Origin: Clostridiales bacterium | GTDB taxonomy: Bacteria > Bacillota > Clostridia > Oscillospirales > Oscillospiraceae | Direction: 5' to 3' | DNA: 47,198 nucleotides | NCBI GenBank assembly: GCA_004555655.1 | Contig: SFHJ01000010.1 | Coordinates: 1-47,198 of the forward strand | In this document: positions 24,670-32,365 of the stretch, piece after piece | Numbering within the stretch: the first letter of the stretch is position 1 | Layout: the number at the start of each line of letters is the position of its first letter | The notes under the pieces: generated by a model | The model's database searches: none | Seen by the model: the letters and a program-made list of their open reading frames with translations, nothing else | Told to the model about the DNA's origin: nothing | Translations under genes and position numbers: made by a program

Positions 24670-27048
24670 ATGAATGAACTGTATGAAAAATCACTGCGAA
24701 AGCTTGAGCTTGACAAGGTGCTCGCGCTTTTGGCCGAGCACGCGGGCTCCGGCGCGGGCAAGGAGCGCTGCCTGCAGCTGCTGCCGCTGGACGATGCGGA
24801 CGAGATTCGTGTGCTGCAGAAGCAGACGAGCGCGGCCTGCACGCTCATTACGCTGAAGGGCTCGCCGTCTTTCTCAGGCGTCATCGACGTGGGAGCGAGC
24901 CTCGAACGCGCAGATCGCGGCGGGTGTCTGAATCCCGATGAACTGTTGCGTATTGCGGCAGTACTCAAGAGCGCAAGACTCGTCAAGGACTACGCCTCGG
25001 GCGACGCGGGACTGGAGACGGTGCTGGATGTGTTCTTTGCCCAGCTGACGCCCAACAAGTATTTTGAAGAGCGCATCACGAGCGCCATCATCTCGAAAGA
25101 TGAAATCGCTGATGCGGCAAGCTCCGAGCTTGCCGCCATCCGCCGCAAAATCCGGCGGCAGAGCGCCAGCATCCGTGAAGCGCTGCAGCGCATCATCACC
25201 TCGCCCACGTACGCCAAAATTCTGCAGGAGCCGATCGTGACCATTCGCTCCGACCGGTTTGTCGTGCCCGTCAAGGCCGAGTGCAAAAATGAACTGCCGG
25301 GCCTTGTGCATGACGTGTCGTCATCGGGCAGCACGTTCTTTATCGAGCCCATGCAGGCCGTGAACGGCAACAACGAGCTGCGCGAGCTGTTCGTGGCCGA
25401 GCGCAAGGAGATCGAGCGGATTCTGGCTGAGTTTTCGGCTGAGGCTGCTTCTCACCGCGAGCAGATTCAGCTCAACTATGAAATGCTCACTGCGCTCGAC
25501 TGCATCTTTGCCCGCGCCAAGCTCTCGTTTGTCATGCACGCCATCGAACCCGGGATCCGCACCGACGGAAAGCTCGAACTGAAGCGCGCGCGGCATCCGC
25601 TCATTGCAAAGAAGACCGTTGTGCCGATCTCGGTGCGGCTGGGGGACGATTTTGATACGCTCGTCATTACCGGCCCCAACACCGGCGGCAAGACCGTCAC
25701 GCTCAAGACCATCGGCCTTCTTACGCTCATGGCGGAGTGCGGCCTGCATATTCCTGCCGATGACGGCAGCTTTGTGAGCGTCTTTGATCTTGTGCTGGCC
25801 GACATCGGCGACGAGCAGTCGATTGAGCAGTCGCTGTCCACGTTCTCGTCGCACATGAAAAACATCGTCGAGATTCTGAACGTCTGCGACAACCGCAGCC
25901 TCATTCTCTTCGACGAGCTGTGCGCAGGCACCGACCCGGCAGAGGGCGCGGCTCTGGCGATTGCGCTGATTGAGTTCTGCCGCAAGTGCGGCGCGAAGCT
26001 CGCCGTGACGACGCACTACGCCGAACTCAAGCTCTATGCCATGCGCACGGTGGGCGTTATCAACGCCTCGTGCGAGTTCAGCGTCGAAACGCTGCAGCCG
26101 ACGTACCGCCTGCTCATCGGTATCCCGGGCAAATCCAACGCGTTTGCCATCTCGAAAAAACTGGGATTGCCCGGGCATATCATCGACGAGGCGCATTCGC
26201 TCGTGAGTGAAAATGACGTCAACTTTGAAGACGTGCTTACCCAGCTCGAGCAGCAGCGCCAGCAGATGGAGCAGGCGAAGCAGGAGGCCGAGCGGCTGCG
26301 TATCGAGACACTCAAGCAGAAAGAGCAGTCGGATGAATACTATGCGCAGATCAAGCTTGAGCGCGAAAAGGCCGTGCAGCAGGCGAGAAAGGACGCGCAG
26401 TATATCATCGAGGACGCGCGCCGCACGGCCAATGCCGTCTATGAAGAGCTCAAGCAGCTCAGAAAGCAGGCAAGAGAGGGCGCGGACGTACAAAACAGCA
26501 ACGAACGACAGGCGCAGCTGCGCAGAAGCCTGAACGAGGCCCAGGCAAAGCTCGCCGGCACGCGTGAAGCGCCCAAAGAGCGCCCGGCTGCATCGCGCAC
26601 GATTCGTGTGGGCGACACGGTTGAGCTTGTGAAGCTCGGCACCAGGGCGTCGGTGCTTGCGATCAATAAAGACGGAACGTATCAGCTGCAGGCAGGCATC
26701 ATGAAGATCACCGCCAAGCCCAATGAAGTCTACTTGCTTGAAAATGAGACGCAGACAAAGGCTAAGAAGATCATCGAGGGCAAGGTGCGCGAGCTGAAGG
26801 CAGCGGCGCAGCCGGAGCTGGATATCCGCGGCATGGCCTGTGATGAGGCCATCGTTGTGCTGGATAACTTCCTCGACAACGCTTATATGGGAAATCTTCC
26901 CACAGCGCGCATCATCCACGGAAAGGGCACGGGCGTGCTCCGCGCTGCCGTTCACGACGAACTGCGCCGCTGCAAATACGTCAAAAATTTCCGCCTCGGC
27001 GTCTACGGAGAGGGTGAAACCGGCGTAACAATCGTGGAGTTCAAATAA
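24670..27048 (+). CDS. mutS2: Endonuclease MutS2
   Basis: 792 residues. The N-terminal clamp/core domain precedes the ABC-type ATPase with Walker A GPNTGGKT at 335-342 and LILFDELCAGTDP near 415. A long charged coiled coil runs at about 515-640 (LEQQRQQMEQAKQEAERL). The C-terminal Smr domain is at about 717-792 with LDIRGM and HGKGTGVLR. MutS2 suppresses homologous recombination and, in Bacillus, splits collided ribosomes. The mismatch-binding domain of MutS is absent, as expected. Confidence 0.96.
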   Translation: MNELYEKSLRKLELDKVLALLAEHAGSGAGKERCLQLLPLDDADEIRVLQKQTSAACTLITLKGSPSFSGVIDVGASLERADRGGCLNPDELLRIAAVLKSARLVKDYASGDAGLETVLDVFFAQLTPNKYFEERITSAIISKDEIADAASSELAAIRRKIRRQSASIREALQRIITSPTYAKILQEPIVTIRSDRFVVPVKAECKNELPGLVHDVSSSGSTFFIEPMQAVNGNNELRELFVAERKEIERILAEFSAEAASHREQIQLNYEMLTALDCIFARAKLSFVMHAIEPGIRTDGKLELKRARHPLIAKKTVVPISVRLGDDFDTLVITGPNTGGKTVTLKTIGLLTLMAECGLHIPADDGSFVSVFDLVLADIGDEQSIEQSLSTFSSHMKNIVEILNVCDNRSLILFDELCAGTDPAEGAALAIALIEFCRKCGAKLAVTTHYAELKLYAMRTVGVINASCEFSVETLQPTYRLLIGIPGKSNAFAISKKLGLPGHIIDEAHSLVSENDVNFEDVLTQLEQQRQQMEQAKQEAERLRIETLKQKEQSDEYYAQIKLEREKAVQQARKDAQYIIEDARRTANAVYEELKQLRKQAREGADVQNSNERQAQLRRSLNEAQAKLAGTREAPKERPAASRTIRVGDTVELVKLGTRASVLAINKDGTYQLQAGIMKITAKPNEVYLLENETQTKAKKIIEGKVRELKAAAQPELDIRGMACDEAIVVLDNFLDNAYMGNLPTARIIHGKGTGVLRAAVHDELRRCKYVKNFRLGVYGEGETGVTIVEFK

Positions 27049-27054
27049 TTTTTA

Positions 27055-27082
27055 TTGACTTTTGCCATATCTTTGGTAGAAT
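27055..27082 (+). promoter_or_regulatory. Promoter of the HPr-like gene
   Basis: TTGACT (27055-27060) and TAGAAT (27077-27082) with a 16-bp spacer, starting 7 bp after the mutS2 stop. The predicted start near 27089 leaves a leader of about 120 nt. Confidence 0.75.
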
Positions 27083-27089
27083 TATAGCA

Positions 27090-27209
27090 CGAGCATGACA
27101 CCATCAGATGACAAGGGGCATACACGGCTTAAGCCTTGTGAGAGATTCTTTCGGCGCTGATGGGCTTGGCCGCCCGTATTCGCTGGTGACAGGTAAGGAG
27201 TTGTAAACT
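27090..27209 (+). ncRNA. Structured 5' leader of the HPr-like gene, possible cis-regulatory RNA
   Basis: The long leader holds nested helices. CCATCAG (27101-27107) pairs with CTGATGG (27157-27163); inside it ACAAGG (27111-27116) pairs with CCTTGT (27134-27139), which encloses the palindrome GGCTTAAGCC. GGGC (27162-27165) could pair with GCCC (27172-27175) as a competing helix. The SD AAGGAG follows at 27195-27200. There is no terminator tail, so control, if any, would act on translation or stability. It matches no riboswitch class I recognise. Confidence 0.45.
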
Positions 27210-27470
27210 ATGTACATGCAGCAATCGATCGTAAAATGTGAATCAGGTCTCTACAACCGTCAGGCGACCTACTTCATCCAGAAGGCGAACGAATTCAAGT
27301 CCAGCATCTGGGTCGAGGTTGAGGATCGTAAGATCAATGCCAAGAGCCTGCTCGGTGTTTTGTCCATGGGCATCACCAAGGGCACGCGAATCAGCATCAT
27401 CGCGGAAGGGCCCGATGAAGAGGAAGCGGTCAAAGCGCTGACCGAGATGCTTGTGAAAGAGATCTTCTGA
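27210..27470 (+). CDS. HPr-like protein with Tyr in place of the active-site His (Crh-like)
   Basis: 86 residues with the HPr fold throughout. At position 15, where PTS HPr has the phosphorylated His (HARPA), this protein reads GLYNRQA with Tyr15. Ser46, the HPr kinase site, is kept in NAKSLLGVLSMGI at exactly position 46. It therefore cannot act as a normal phosphocarrier and resembles Bacillus Crh, which has Gln15 and acts only in regulation through Ser46-P. It has its own promoter, structured leader and terminator between mutS2 and uvrC. No PTS genes are in the window. HPr kinase dependence is inference. Confidence 0.88.
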   Translation: MYMQQSIVKCESGLYNRQATYFIQKANEFKSSIWVEVEDRKINAKSLLGVLSMGITKGTRISIIAEGPDEEEAVKALTEMLVKEIF

Positions 27471-27487
27471 ATTTCGGTATGGATGCT

Positions 27488-27521
27488 GCCTCAGAACCTC
27501 GTTTCTGAGGCGGCGTTTTTT
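27488..27521 (+). terminator. Terminator after the HPr-like gene
   Basis: A 9-bp stem GCCTCAGAA (27488-27496) with TTCTGAGGC (27503-27511), a 6-nt loop, then GGCG and six T (27516-27521). uvrC begins 9 bp later, so uvrC needs read-through or an unseen promoter. Confidence 0.85.
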
Positions 27522-27529
27522 AAGTTTCT

Positions 27530-29365
27530 ATGACGTTTGAGGAATTAAAAGACAAGGCGCTTTCACTGCCATATGAGCCGGGCGTATATATCATGCAGGA
27601 CAAGACCGGGCAGGTCATCTACGTCGGCAAGGCGAAAAAGCTCAAGAACCGCGTCAGCCAGTATTTTCAGGATTCCAGCGCCCATACACCGAAGACGCGG
27701 AAAATGGTCAGTCAGATCGACCACTTCGACGTTATCGTCGCGGCGAGCGAATTTGAAGCGCTGGTACTCGAGTGCTCGCTCATCAAGCGGCACATGCCGA
27801 AGTACAACATCCTGCTGAAAGATGACAAGGGCTATCCGTATCTTCGCGTGGATATGCGGGAAGAATACCCGGTGATGGAGCTGGTGAGCAGGGTCGTGGA
27901 CGACGGAGCAAGCTATTTTGGGCCCTACGGCGGGCGGTACATGACGCAGATGGTCATTGATACGCTGCGTCTGGCGCTGAAGCTGCCCGGCTGCAGCAAG
28001 CGTTTCCCGCGCGACCTCGGAAAGGAACGGCCGTGCCTCAACTACCACATGAATAACTGCGACGCATGGTGTCAGCTCTCCAGAAGCCCTGAGGAATACC
28101 GCACGCGCATGCAGCAGGCAGTTCTGATGCTGCAGGGCGGCTACGCGCAGGTGGAGCAGGAACTGCGGGAAAAGATGGAGCAGGCGGCGGAGGATCTGCA
28201 GTTTGAACAGGCTGCCGAGCTGCGCGACCGGATGCAGGCCGTGCAGTCGCTCGGCAAGCGCCAGCTCGTCACGGCCGGGGCGATGGCAAACACCGACGTG
28301 ATCGGCTATTACCAGTCCGAGGCCAAGGCGTGCTTCGCTGTTCTGCACTATGTGGACGGGAATCTTCTTGACAAGGACTATGAGATTTTGCCTGTCAGCG
28401 ACGATGCGTCCGACGCGGTTTCCACGCTTGTCAAGCAGTACTATCTGGCTCGCGGCGCGGCGCCGAAGGTGATTTTGCTTCCGTGTGCAATGGACGACAG
28501 CGAACTCTTTGCGCAGCTGCTATTTCAGAATCTTCATAAAAAGGTGCACATCCGCATGCCGCAGCGCGGCGACAATCTGCGTCTGGTGGAGCTGGCGCAG
28601 AAGAATGCGCGCGAAGAGGCCGAGCGCGTCACGACCAAGGCTGAGCGCGCGGCTGGCACGCTGCAGCTTTTACAGCAGATGCTTTCGCTGGAAAAGCCGC
28701 TTCACCGGCTGGAATCCTACGATATTTCCAACATTGCCGGTACGGATATCGTGGCCTCGATGGTCGTTTTCGTCGACGGCAAGCCGAGCAAAAAGGACTA
28801 CAAGCGATTTAAGATCGAGGATCTTCCGGATCAGGATGACTACGCCAGTATGCATCAGGTGCTGACGCGCCGCTTTACACATTATCTGGCGCACGACGCG
28901 GGCTTTGATGAAACGCCTGATGCGCTACTCATCGACGGCGGTGTGGAGCATGCACGCGTGGCGCTTGACGCCATCACACAGCTCGGTGTGTCCATTCCAG
29001 TCTTCGGCATGGTAAAAGACAATCGTCACCGCACACGCGCGCTCGTCACGCCCGACGCCCACGAGATCGGTATCGCTGCCACGCCCGCCGTCTTCGCGCT
29101 GATCGGCCGCATCCAGGAGGAGACGCACCGCTTTGCCATCACGTATCACCGGCAGCTTCGCAGCAAGCGCATGCAGGGCTCGGAGCTTGAGAAGATTCCG
29201 GGCATTGGCAAAAAGCGGCGGGAGCTTCTTTTAAAGCGCTTCAAGTCCGTCGCGGCCGTCAAAAAGGCGGAGCTGTCCGCGCTGCAGGACGTGCTGGGCG
29301 CGGCGGCCGGCGAAGCTGTCTGGCAGTATTTTCACAATCATGAGGAGAAGCAGTCATGCGAGTAA
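27530..29365 (+). CDS. uvrC: Excinuclease ABC subunit UvrC
   Basis: 611 residues making both incisions in nucleotide excision repair. The N-terminal GIY-YIG nuclease (GVYIMQDKTGQVIYVGKAK, about 19-37) is followed by the UVR domain (VEQELREKMEQAAEDL, about 205-235), the RNase H-like endonuclease (YDISNIAGTDIVASMV near 400; LLIDGG near 465) and C-terminal helix-hairpin-helix (LEKIPGIGKKRRELLL). Directly after the HPr terminator; rsmD overlaps its end by 10 nt. Confidence 0.96.
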   Translation: MTFEELKDKALSLPYEPGVYIMQDKTGQVIYVGKAKKLKNRVSQYFQDSSAHTPKTRKMVSQIDHFDVIVAASEFEALVLECSLIKRHMPKYNILLKDDKGYPYLRVDMREEYPVMELVSRVVDDGASYFGPYGGRYMTQMVIDTLRLALKLPGCSKRFPRDLGKERPCLNYHMNNCDAWCQLSRSPEEYRTRMQQAVLMLQGGYAQVEQELREKMEQAAEDLQFEQAAELRDRMQAVQSLGKRQLVTAGAMANTDVIGYYQSEAKACFAVLHYVDGNLLDKDYEILPVSDDASDAVSTLVKQYYLARGAAPKVILLPCAMDDSELFAQLLFQNLHKKVHIRMPQRGDNLRLVELAQKNAREEAERVTTKAERAAGTLQLLQQMLSLEKPLHRLESYDISNIAGTDIVASMVVFVDGKPSKKDYKRFKIEDLPDQDDYASMHQVLTRRFTHYLAHDAGFDETPDALLIDGGVEHARVALDAITQLGVSIPVFGMVKDNRHRTRALVTPDAHEIGIAATPAVFALIGRIQEETHRFAITYHRQLRSKRMQGSELEKIPGIGKKRRELLLKRFKSVAAVKKAELSALQDVLGAAAGEAVWQYFHNHEEKQSCE

Positions 29366-29898
29366 TCACCGGCTCTGCGCGCGGAACCGTCCTGAAAGCG
29401 CCCAGGGGAATGCAGACGCGTCCCACCATGGATCAGGTCAAGGAGGGACTTTTTTCCGCCATCCAGTTTGAGATCGAGGGCCGTCGCGTGCTTGACCTGT
29501 TTGCAGGCTCGGGCCAGCTTGGTATCGAGGCGCTCAGCCGTGGCGCAAAACACGCCGTTTTTGTAGACGCTTCGCGTGAGGCATGCGGCGTGGTACGCGA
29601 GAATCTGGCAAAGACGCGGCTGGCCGAGCGCGCGCAGCTGGTGCAGTCCGACTATCTCGGATACCTTGCGCGCTGCCGCGAGACGTTTGATCTTGTCTTT
29701 CTCGACCCGCCCTATGCGGAAGTTTTTCTCGAAACTGCGCTGAAAAAGATATCAGAAATTGACATTTTATCGGATAGTGGTATAATAATCTGCGAGAGAC
29801 CTGCCCAAAAGCAGCTTCCGGGCGATGTTCCCGGTCTTTTGCACTACCGCGACTACCGTTACGGCAAGACGGCTGTGACATTGTATCGAAAAGCGTAG
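29356..29898 (+). CDS. rsmD: 16S rRNA (guanine966-N2)-methyltransferase RsmD
   Basis: 180 residues. It opens MRVITGSARG, then TRPTMDQVKEGLF, the SAM-binding loop LDLFAGSGQLGIEALSRGA and the catalytic DPPY near residue 117. Methylates G966 in helix 31 of 16S rRNA. Starts inside uvrC with AGGAG upstream, and coaD follows after 15 bp; the rsmD-coaD pair is common in bacteria. Confidence 0.95.
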   Translation: MRVITGSARGTVLKAPRGMQTRPTMDQVKEGLFSAIQFEIEGRRVLDLFAGSGQLGIEALSRGAKHAVFVDASREACGVVRENLAKTRLAERAQLVQSDYLGYLARCRETFDLVFLDPPYAEVFLETALKKISEIDILSDSGIIICERPAQKQLPGDVPGLLHYRDYRYGKTAVTLYRKA

Positions 29899-29913
29899 CT
29901 TTTCGGAGGTTCT

Positions 29914-30399
29914 ATGAAAACAGCGATTTACCCCGGCAGCTTTGATCCCATCACCAACGGGCATTTGAACATCATTGAGCGTGCAGCGAAGAATTTTGAC
30001 CGCCTGATCGTCTGCGTCATGACAAACGGTGACAAGCATCCCATGTTTACCGTTTCTGAGCGCGCGGACATGATCCGCCGCGTGACGGCGCATATTGAAA
30101 ACGTCTCAGTCATGTGCTCGGACAAGCTGCTTGCCGATTTTGCACGCGAGCAGGGCAGCACCGTGATTGTCAAGGGCCTGCGCGCAATTTCCGATTTTGA
30201 GCGCGAGTTTCAGATGGCAATCATCAACCACAAGCTCAATCCGCAGCTTGACACGATGTTTTTGACCGCGGAGCACCAGTTCATGTATCTGAGCTCCAGC
30301 GCGGTAAAGGAAATGGCACGGTATGACGCCGATTTGCACGATTTCCTGCCGCAGGTTATTATAGAAGAGTTCAAGGCTCGTATGGCGGAGCAAATCTAA
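29914..30399 (+). CDS. coaD: Phosphopantetheine adenylyltransferase CoaD
   Basis: 161 residues; penultimate step of CoA synthesis. The nucleotidyl-transferase motif GSFDPITNGH is near residue 9, and the C-terminal region has FMYLSSSAVKEMA (SSxxVKE signature). Usual bacterial length. CGGAGG precedes ATG 29914. Confidence 0.97.
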   Translation: MKTAIYPGSFDPITNGHLNIIERAAKNFDRLIVCVMTNGDKHPMFTVSERADMIRRVTAHIENVSVMCSDKLLADFAREQGSTVIVKGLRAISDFEREFQMAIINHKLNPQLDTMFLTAEHQFMYLSSSAVKEMARYDADLHDFLPQVIIEEFKARMAEQI

Positions 30400-30412
30400 G
30401 GAGGATATGAAC

Positions 30413-30910
30413 ATGGCAAACGGCATTGAAGAGATCATTACCACGTTATATGAGATGGTTCAGGACGCATGGAGCCTGCCGCTGGGCGCGGAGAAGTGCG
30501 TTGTCGAGCGCGATAAGGTTCTCGATCTGCTCGACGAGATCAGCAACCAGCTCCCCGGCGAGCTGAAGCAGGCAAAGACAATCGTTGAATCGCGCAACGA
30601 GGTCATCACCAACGCCAAGCGTGAGGCTGAGAGCATTCTCAAGCAGGCCGAACAGCGCGCAAAGCAGATGATCTCGCGCGAAGAGGTCTACCGTCAGGCC
30701 GAGCAGGAGGCCGCCGAGATGATCAAGGCCGCGCAGCAGAAAATCAAGGAGCTGCGTCAGGTCACGAACGACTATGTTGACGACTCGATGAAGCGCACCG
30801 AAGACGCCATTGCGCAGGCGCTGGGTGAGATCCGCGAATCGCGCTCCAAATTCCGCGCGCTCGTGAACCCGCAGGCGGCAAAGCCGTCGCCCATCATCGA
30901 GGACGTATAA
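30413..30910 (+). CDS. Coiled-coil protein next to coaD (ATP-synthase b-subunit-like helix)
   Basis: 165 residues, almost wholly helical and charged. A long heptad-like stretch rich in Ala, Glu, Lys and Arg covers about 45-150 (AKREAESILKQAEQRAKQM). It resembles the soluble part of V/F-type ATPase stalk subunits and DivIVA-like coiled coils, but no membrane helix is present. Such genes often follow coaD in Firmicutes and are annotated only as ATPase; I see no evidence for an ATPase fold. ATG 30413 is preferred over ATG 30407 because AAGGAGGAT then sits 6 nt upstream. Confidence 0.72.
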   Translation: MANGIEEIITTLYEMVQDAWSLPLGAEKCVVERDKVLDLLDEISNQLPGELKQAKTIVESRNEVITNAKREAESILKQAEQRAKQMISREEVYRQAEQEAAEMIKAAQQKIKELRQVTNDYVDDSMKRTEDAIAQALGEIRESRSKFRALVNPQAAKPSPIIEDV

Positions 30911-30917
30911 CCGGCGC

Positions 30918-30946
30918 TTGACAAAGCGCAAAAATTCCGCTACCAT
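30918..30946 (+). promoter_or_regulatory. Promoter of the T-box/valS operon
   Basis: TTGACA (30918-30923) and TACCAT (30941-30946) with a 17-bp spacer, placing the start just before the T-box Stem I. Confidence 0.75.
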
Positions 30947-30952
30947 AAGCGC

Positions 30953-31188
30953 ATAACGCACAGGCCATGACAAGGAGTGCACAAACGCTGACGCGATAGA
31001 GAGGAAACGGCTGGTGAAAGTTTCCGCGGTGCGTTTTTGCTGTCGCCTTTGAGCTGCGCGGCTGAACTGAGTAAGCTGCGCCGGGAGCTCCCGTTACAGA
31101 GTTCGAGTGTCCGCCGTTTCCGGCGGGAATCTCAGGTGGTACCACGGACTTTCGTTCGCCCTGAGCCATTTGGCTCAGGGCATTTTTT
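30953..31188 (+). ncRNA. Valine-specific T-box leader
   Basis: Stem I elements are visible: GACAAGGAGT near 30969, and AGAGAGGAAAC with the GGCTGGTGAAAG distal part (30998-31020). The specifier region holds GTC (31042-31044) followed by GCCTTTGAGC, so it reads a valine codon. The T-box sequence AGGTGGTACCACGG is at 31134-31147; its bulge TGGT fits a tRNA ending in ACCA, as tRNA-Val does. CTCAGG (31131-31136) pairs with CCTGAG (31160-31165) as antiterminator, excluding the terminator at 31158-31188. Uncharged tRNA-Val would favour read-through. Confidence 0.93.
31158..31188 (+). terminator. T-box regulated terminator
   Basis: A 10-bp perfect stem GCCCTGAGCC (31158-31167) with GGCTCAGGGC (31172-31181), a 4-nt loop, and six T at 31183-31188. 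Its left arm is shared with the T-box antiterminator. Confidence 0.93.
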
Positions 31189-31202
31189 ATGGAGGGGAAA
31201 CG

Positions 31203-31781
31203 ATGGAGGAAAGCAAATTTCAGTTCGAACTGCCGGGATATTCCAGACAGGATCTTCTGACGCTCAATAAGCTGAGCGTGAAAAAGAGTAAGCTTTACCG
31301 GTGGCTGACGCCGCTTTTCCGCCTGATCTGCTGCCTGGTTGGCATTTTCTTTCTGCTTACGGGGGTGCTGCTGATCTACGGCAGCTGCACGGGGTTTTTG
31401 CGCAGATGGGCCCTGGCGGCGTTTTCCATTGTGCTCGGTTTTCTCTGGCTGTATATGGGGGTGTTCCACTTTCAGCGAGGCGCTTGGCGCAGCCGCCGTC
31501 TTTTGCTGCGCGACGCCGGTGACATTCATGTCGTGTTTTCCGAAGACGGTATGGTGGAGGACTCAAAAAAGGGAAGCGGGTTCTACCGCTATGACGCCTT
31601 TGTCGGCGCGTATGACTACTGCGATCGCTGGTTTTTGTTCCTGGACAAGCGCCACGCGGCAATTTTACCCCGTGCGGCCATGACTGCGGGCGACCCGGAG
31701 GCGTTCGGCGCGTTTCTCGAGGAAAAGCTGGGCAAGCCGGTGCTTCACATCACATCGCGCAGAAAAGGAGCAAAGACATGA
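31203..31781 (+). CDS. YcxB-like membrane protein (first gene under the valine T-box)
   Basis: 192 residues. A soluble N-terminus is followed by two hydrophobic helices near 43-61 and 68-86 (LICCLVGIFFLLTGVLLIYG; WALAAFSIVLGFLWLYMGVF), then a C-terminal beta-rich domain with VVFSEDGMVEDSKKGSGFY and WFLFLDKRHAAILPR. This layout matches YcxB-like proteins, whose C-terminal domain is PH-like and whose function is unknown. GGAGGGG lies 5 nt upstream. It overlaps the next gene by 4 nt. Confidence 0.75.
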   Translation: MEESKFQFELPGYSRQDLLTLNKLSVKKSKLYRWLTPLFRLICCLVGIFFLLTGVLLIYGSCTGFLRRWALAAFSIVLGFLWLYMGVFHFQRGAWRSRRLLLRDAGDIHVVFSEDGMVEDSKKGSGFYRYDAFVGAYDYCDRWFLFLDKRHAAILPRAAMTAGDPEAFGAFLEEKLGKPVLHITSRRKGAKT

Positions 31782-32344
31782 CGGATTTTACCTTTCTGAT
31801 CGGAAAATATACGGAAGACGGCCTTGAAAAAGAGCTGGCGGGTCTTTTGGCCGCCGCGCAGATCAAGGCTGCGCCGAAGGACGACAAGAAAAAACGCATG
31901 GCCGTGATTCTGCCCGCTGTCATGGCGGCTGTCGGCGTGTATCTTATCATCGCAGGCGTGCGCCGGGTAAACACGCTGTTTCTTGTTGTCGGTGTGCTGG
32001 CAATTGCCGGCGGGGCATATTACCTCTGGTCGAGTCGGAGTGCGCAGGCACAGCGGCCCGTCGCCAGGCGCCTGCTTTCAAGCCTCAACGCCATCGAATC
32101 ATCGAATAAGGCGGCTGTCTTATTCTCAGAAGACGGCCTGACGATCCGCGCGAAGAACAACGAAGCAAGCATCACCTACGCGGACATCAGCGCCGCAGCG
32201 GAGTCAAAGCGGCTCTATGCGCTGCTGCACCAGGGCGCGGTCACGGTACTGCAGAAAATAGACCTTGTCGGAAAAACGCCTGCGGAATTTTCGGCGTATC
32301 TGGCGGAAAAAACTGCGCAGCGGTATCTGAAACTTGAGAAATAA
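31778..32344 (+). CDS. Second small membrane protein, YcxB-like in layout
   Basis: 188 residues. Two membrane helices near 46-63 and 68-86 (MAVILPAVMAAVGVYLIIAG; TLFLVVGVLAIAGGAYYLW) are followed by a soluble C-terminal domain with AAVLFSEDGLTIRAKNNEASITYADI and a terminal segment TPAEFSAYLAEK. The order helix pair then SEDG-containing domain is the same as in the preceding protein, so the two may be distant paralogues acting as a hetero-pair. Starts by ATGA overlap and lies 21 bp before valS. Confidence 0.65.
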   Translation: MTDFTFLIGKYTEDGLEKELAGLLAAAQIKAAPKDDKKKRMAVILPAVMAAVGVYLIIAGVRRVNTLFLVVGVLAIAGGAYYLWSSRSAQAQRPVARRLLSSLNAIESSNKAAVLFSEDGLTIRAKNNEASITYADISAAAESKRLYALLHQGAVTVLQKIDLVGKTPAEFSAYLAEKTAQRYLKLEK

Positions 32345-32365
32345 CTTTTTTACAGGAGTAACAAT

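Noticed and set aside
25321..26955. A 544-codon open frame antisense to mutS2
   Set aside because: Composition (His/Arg/Leu-rich) is that of a shadow frame; mutS2 motifs on the plus strand are unambiguous.
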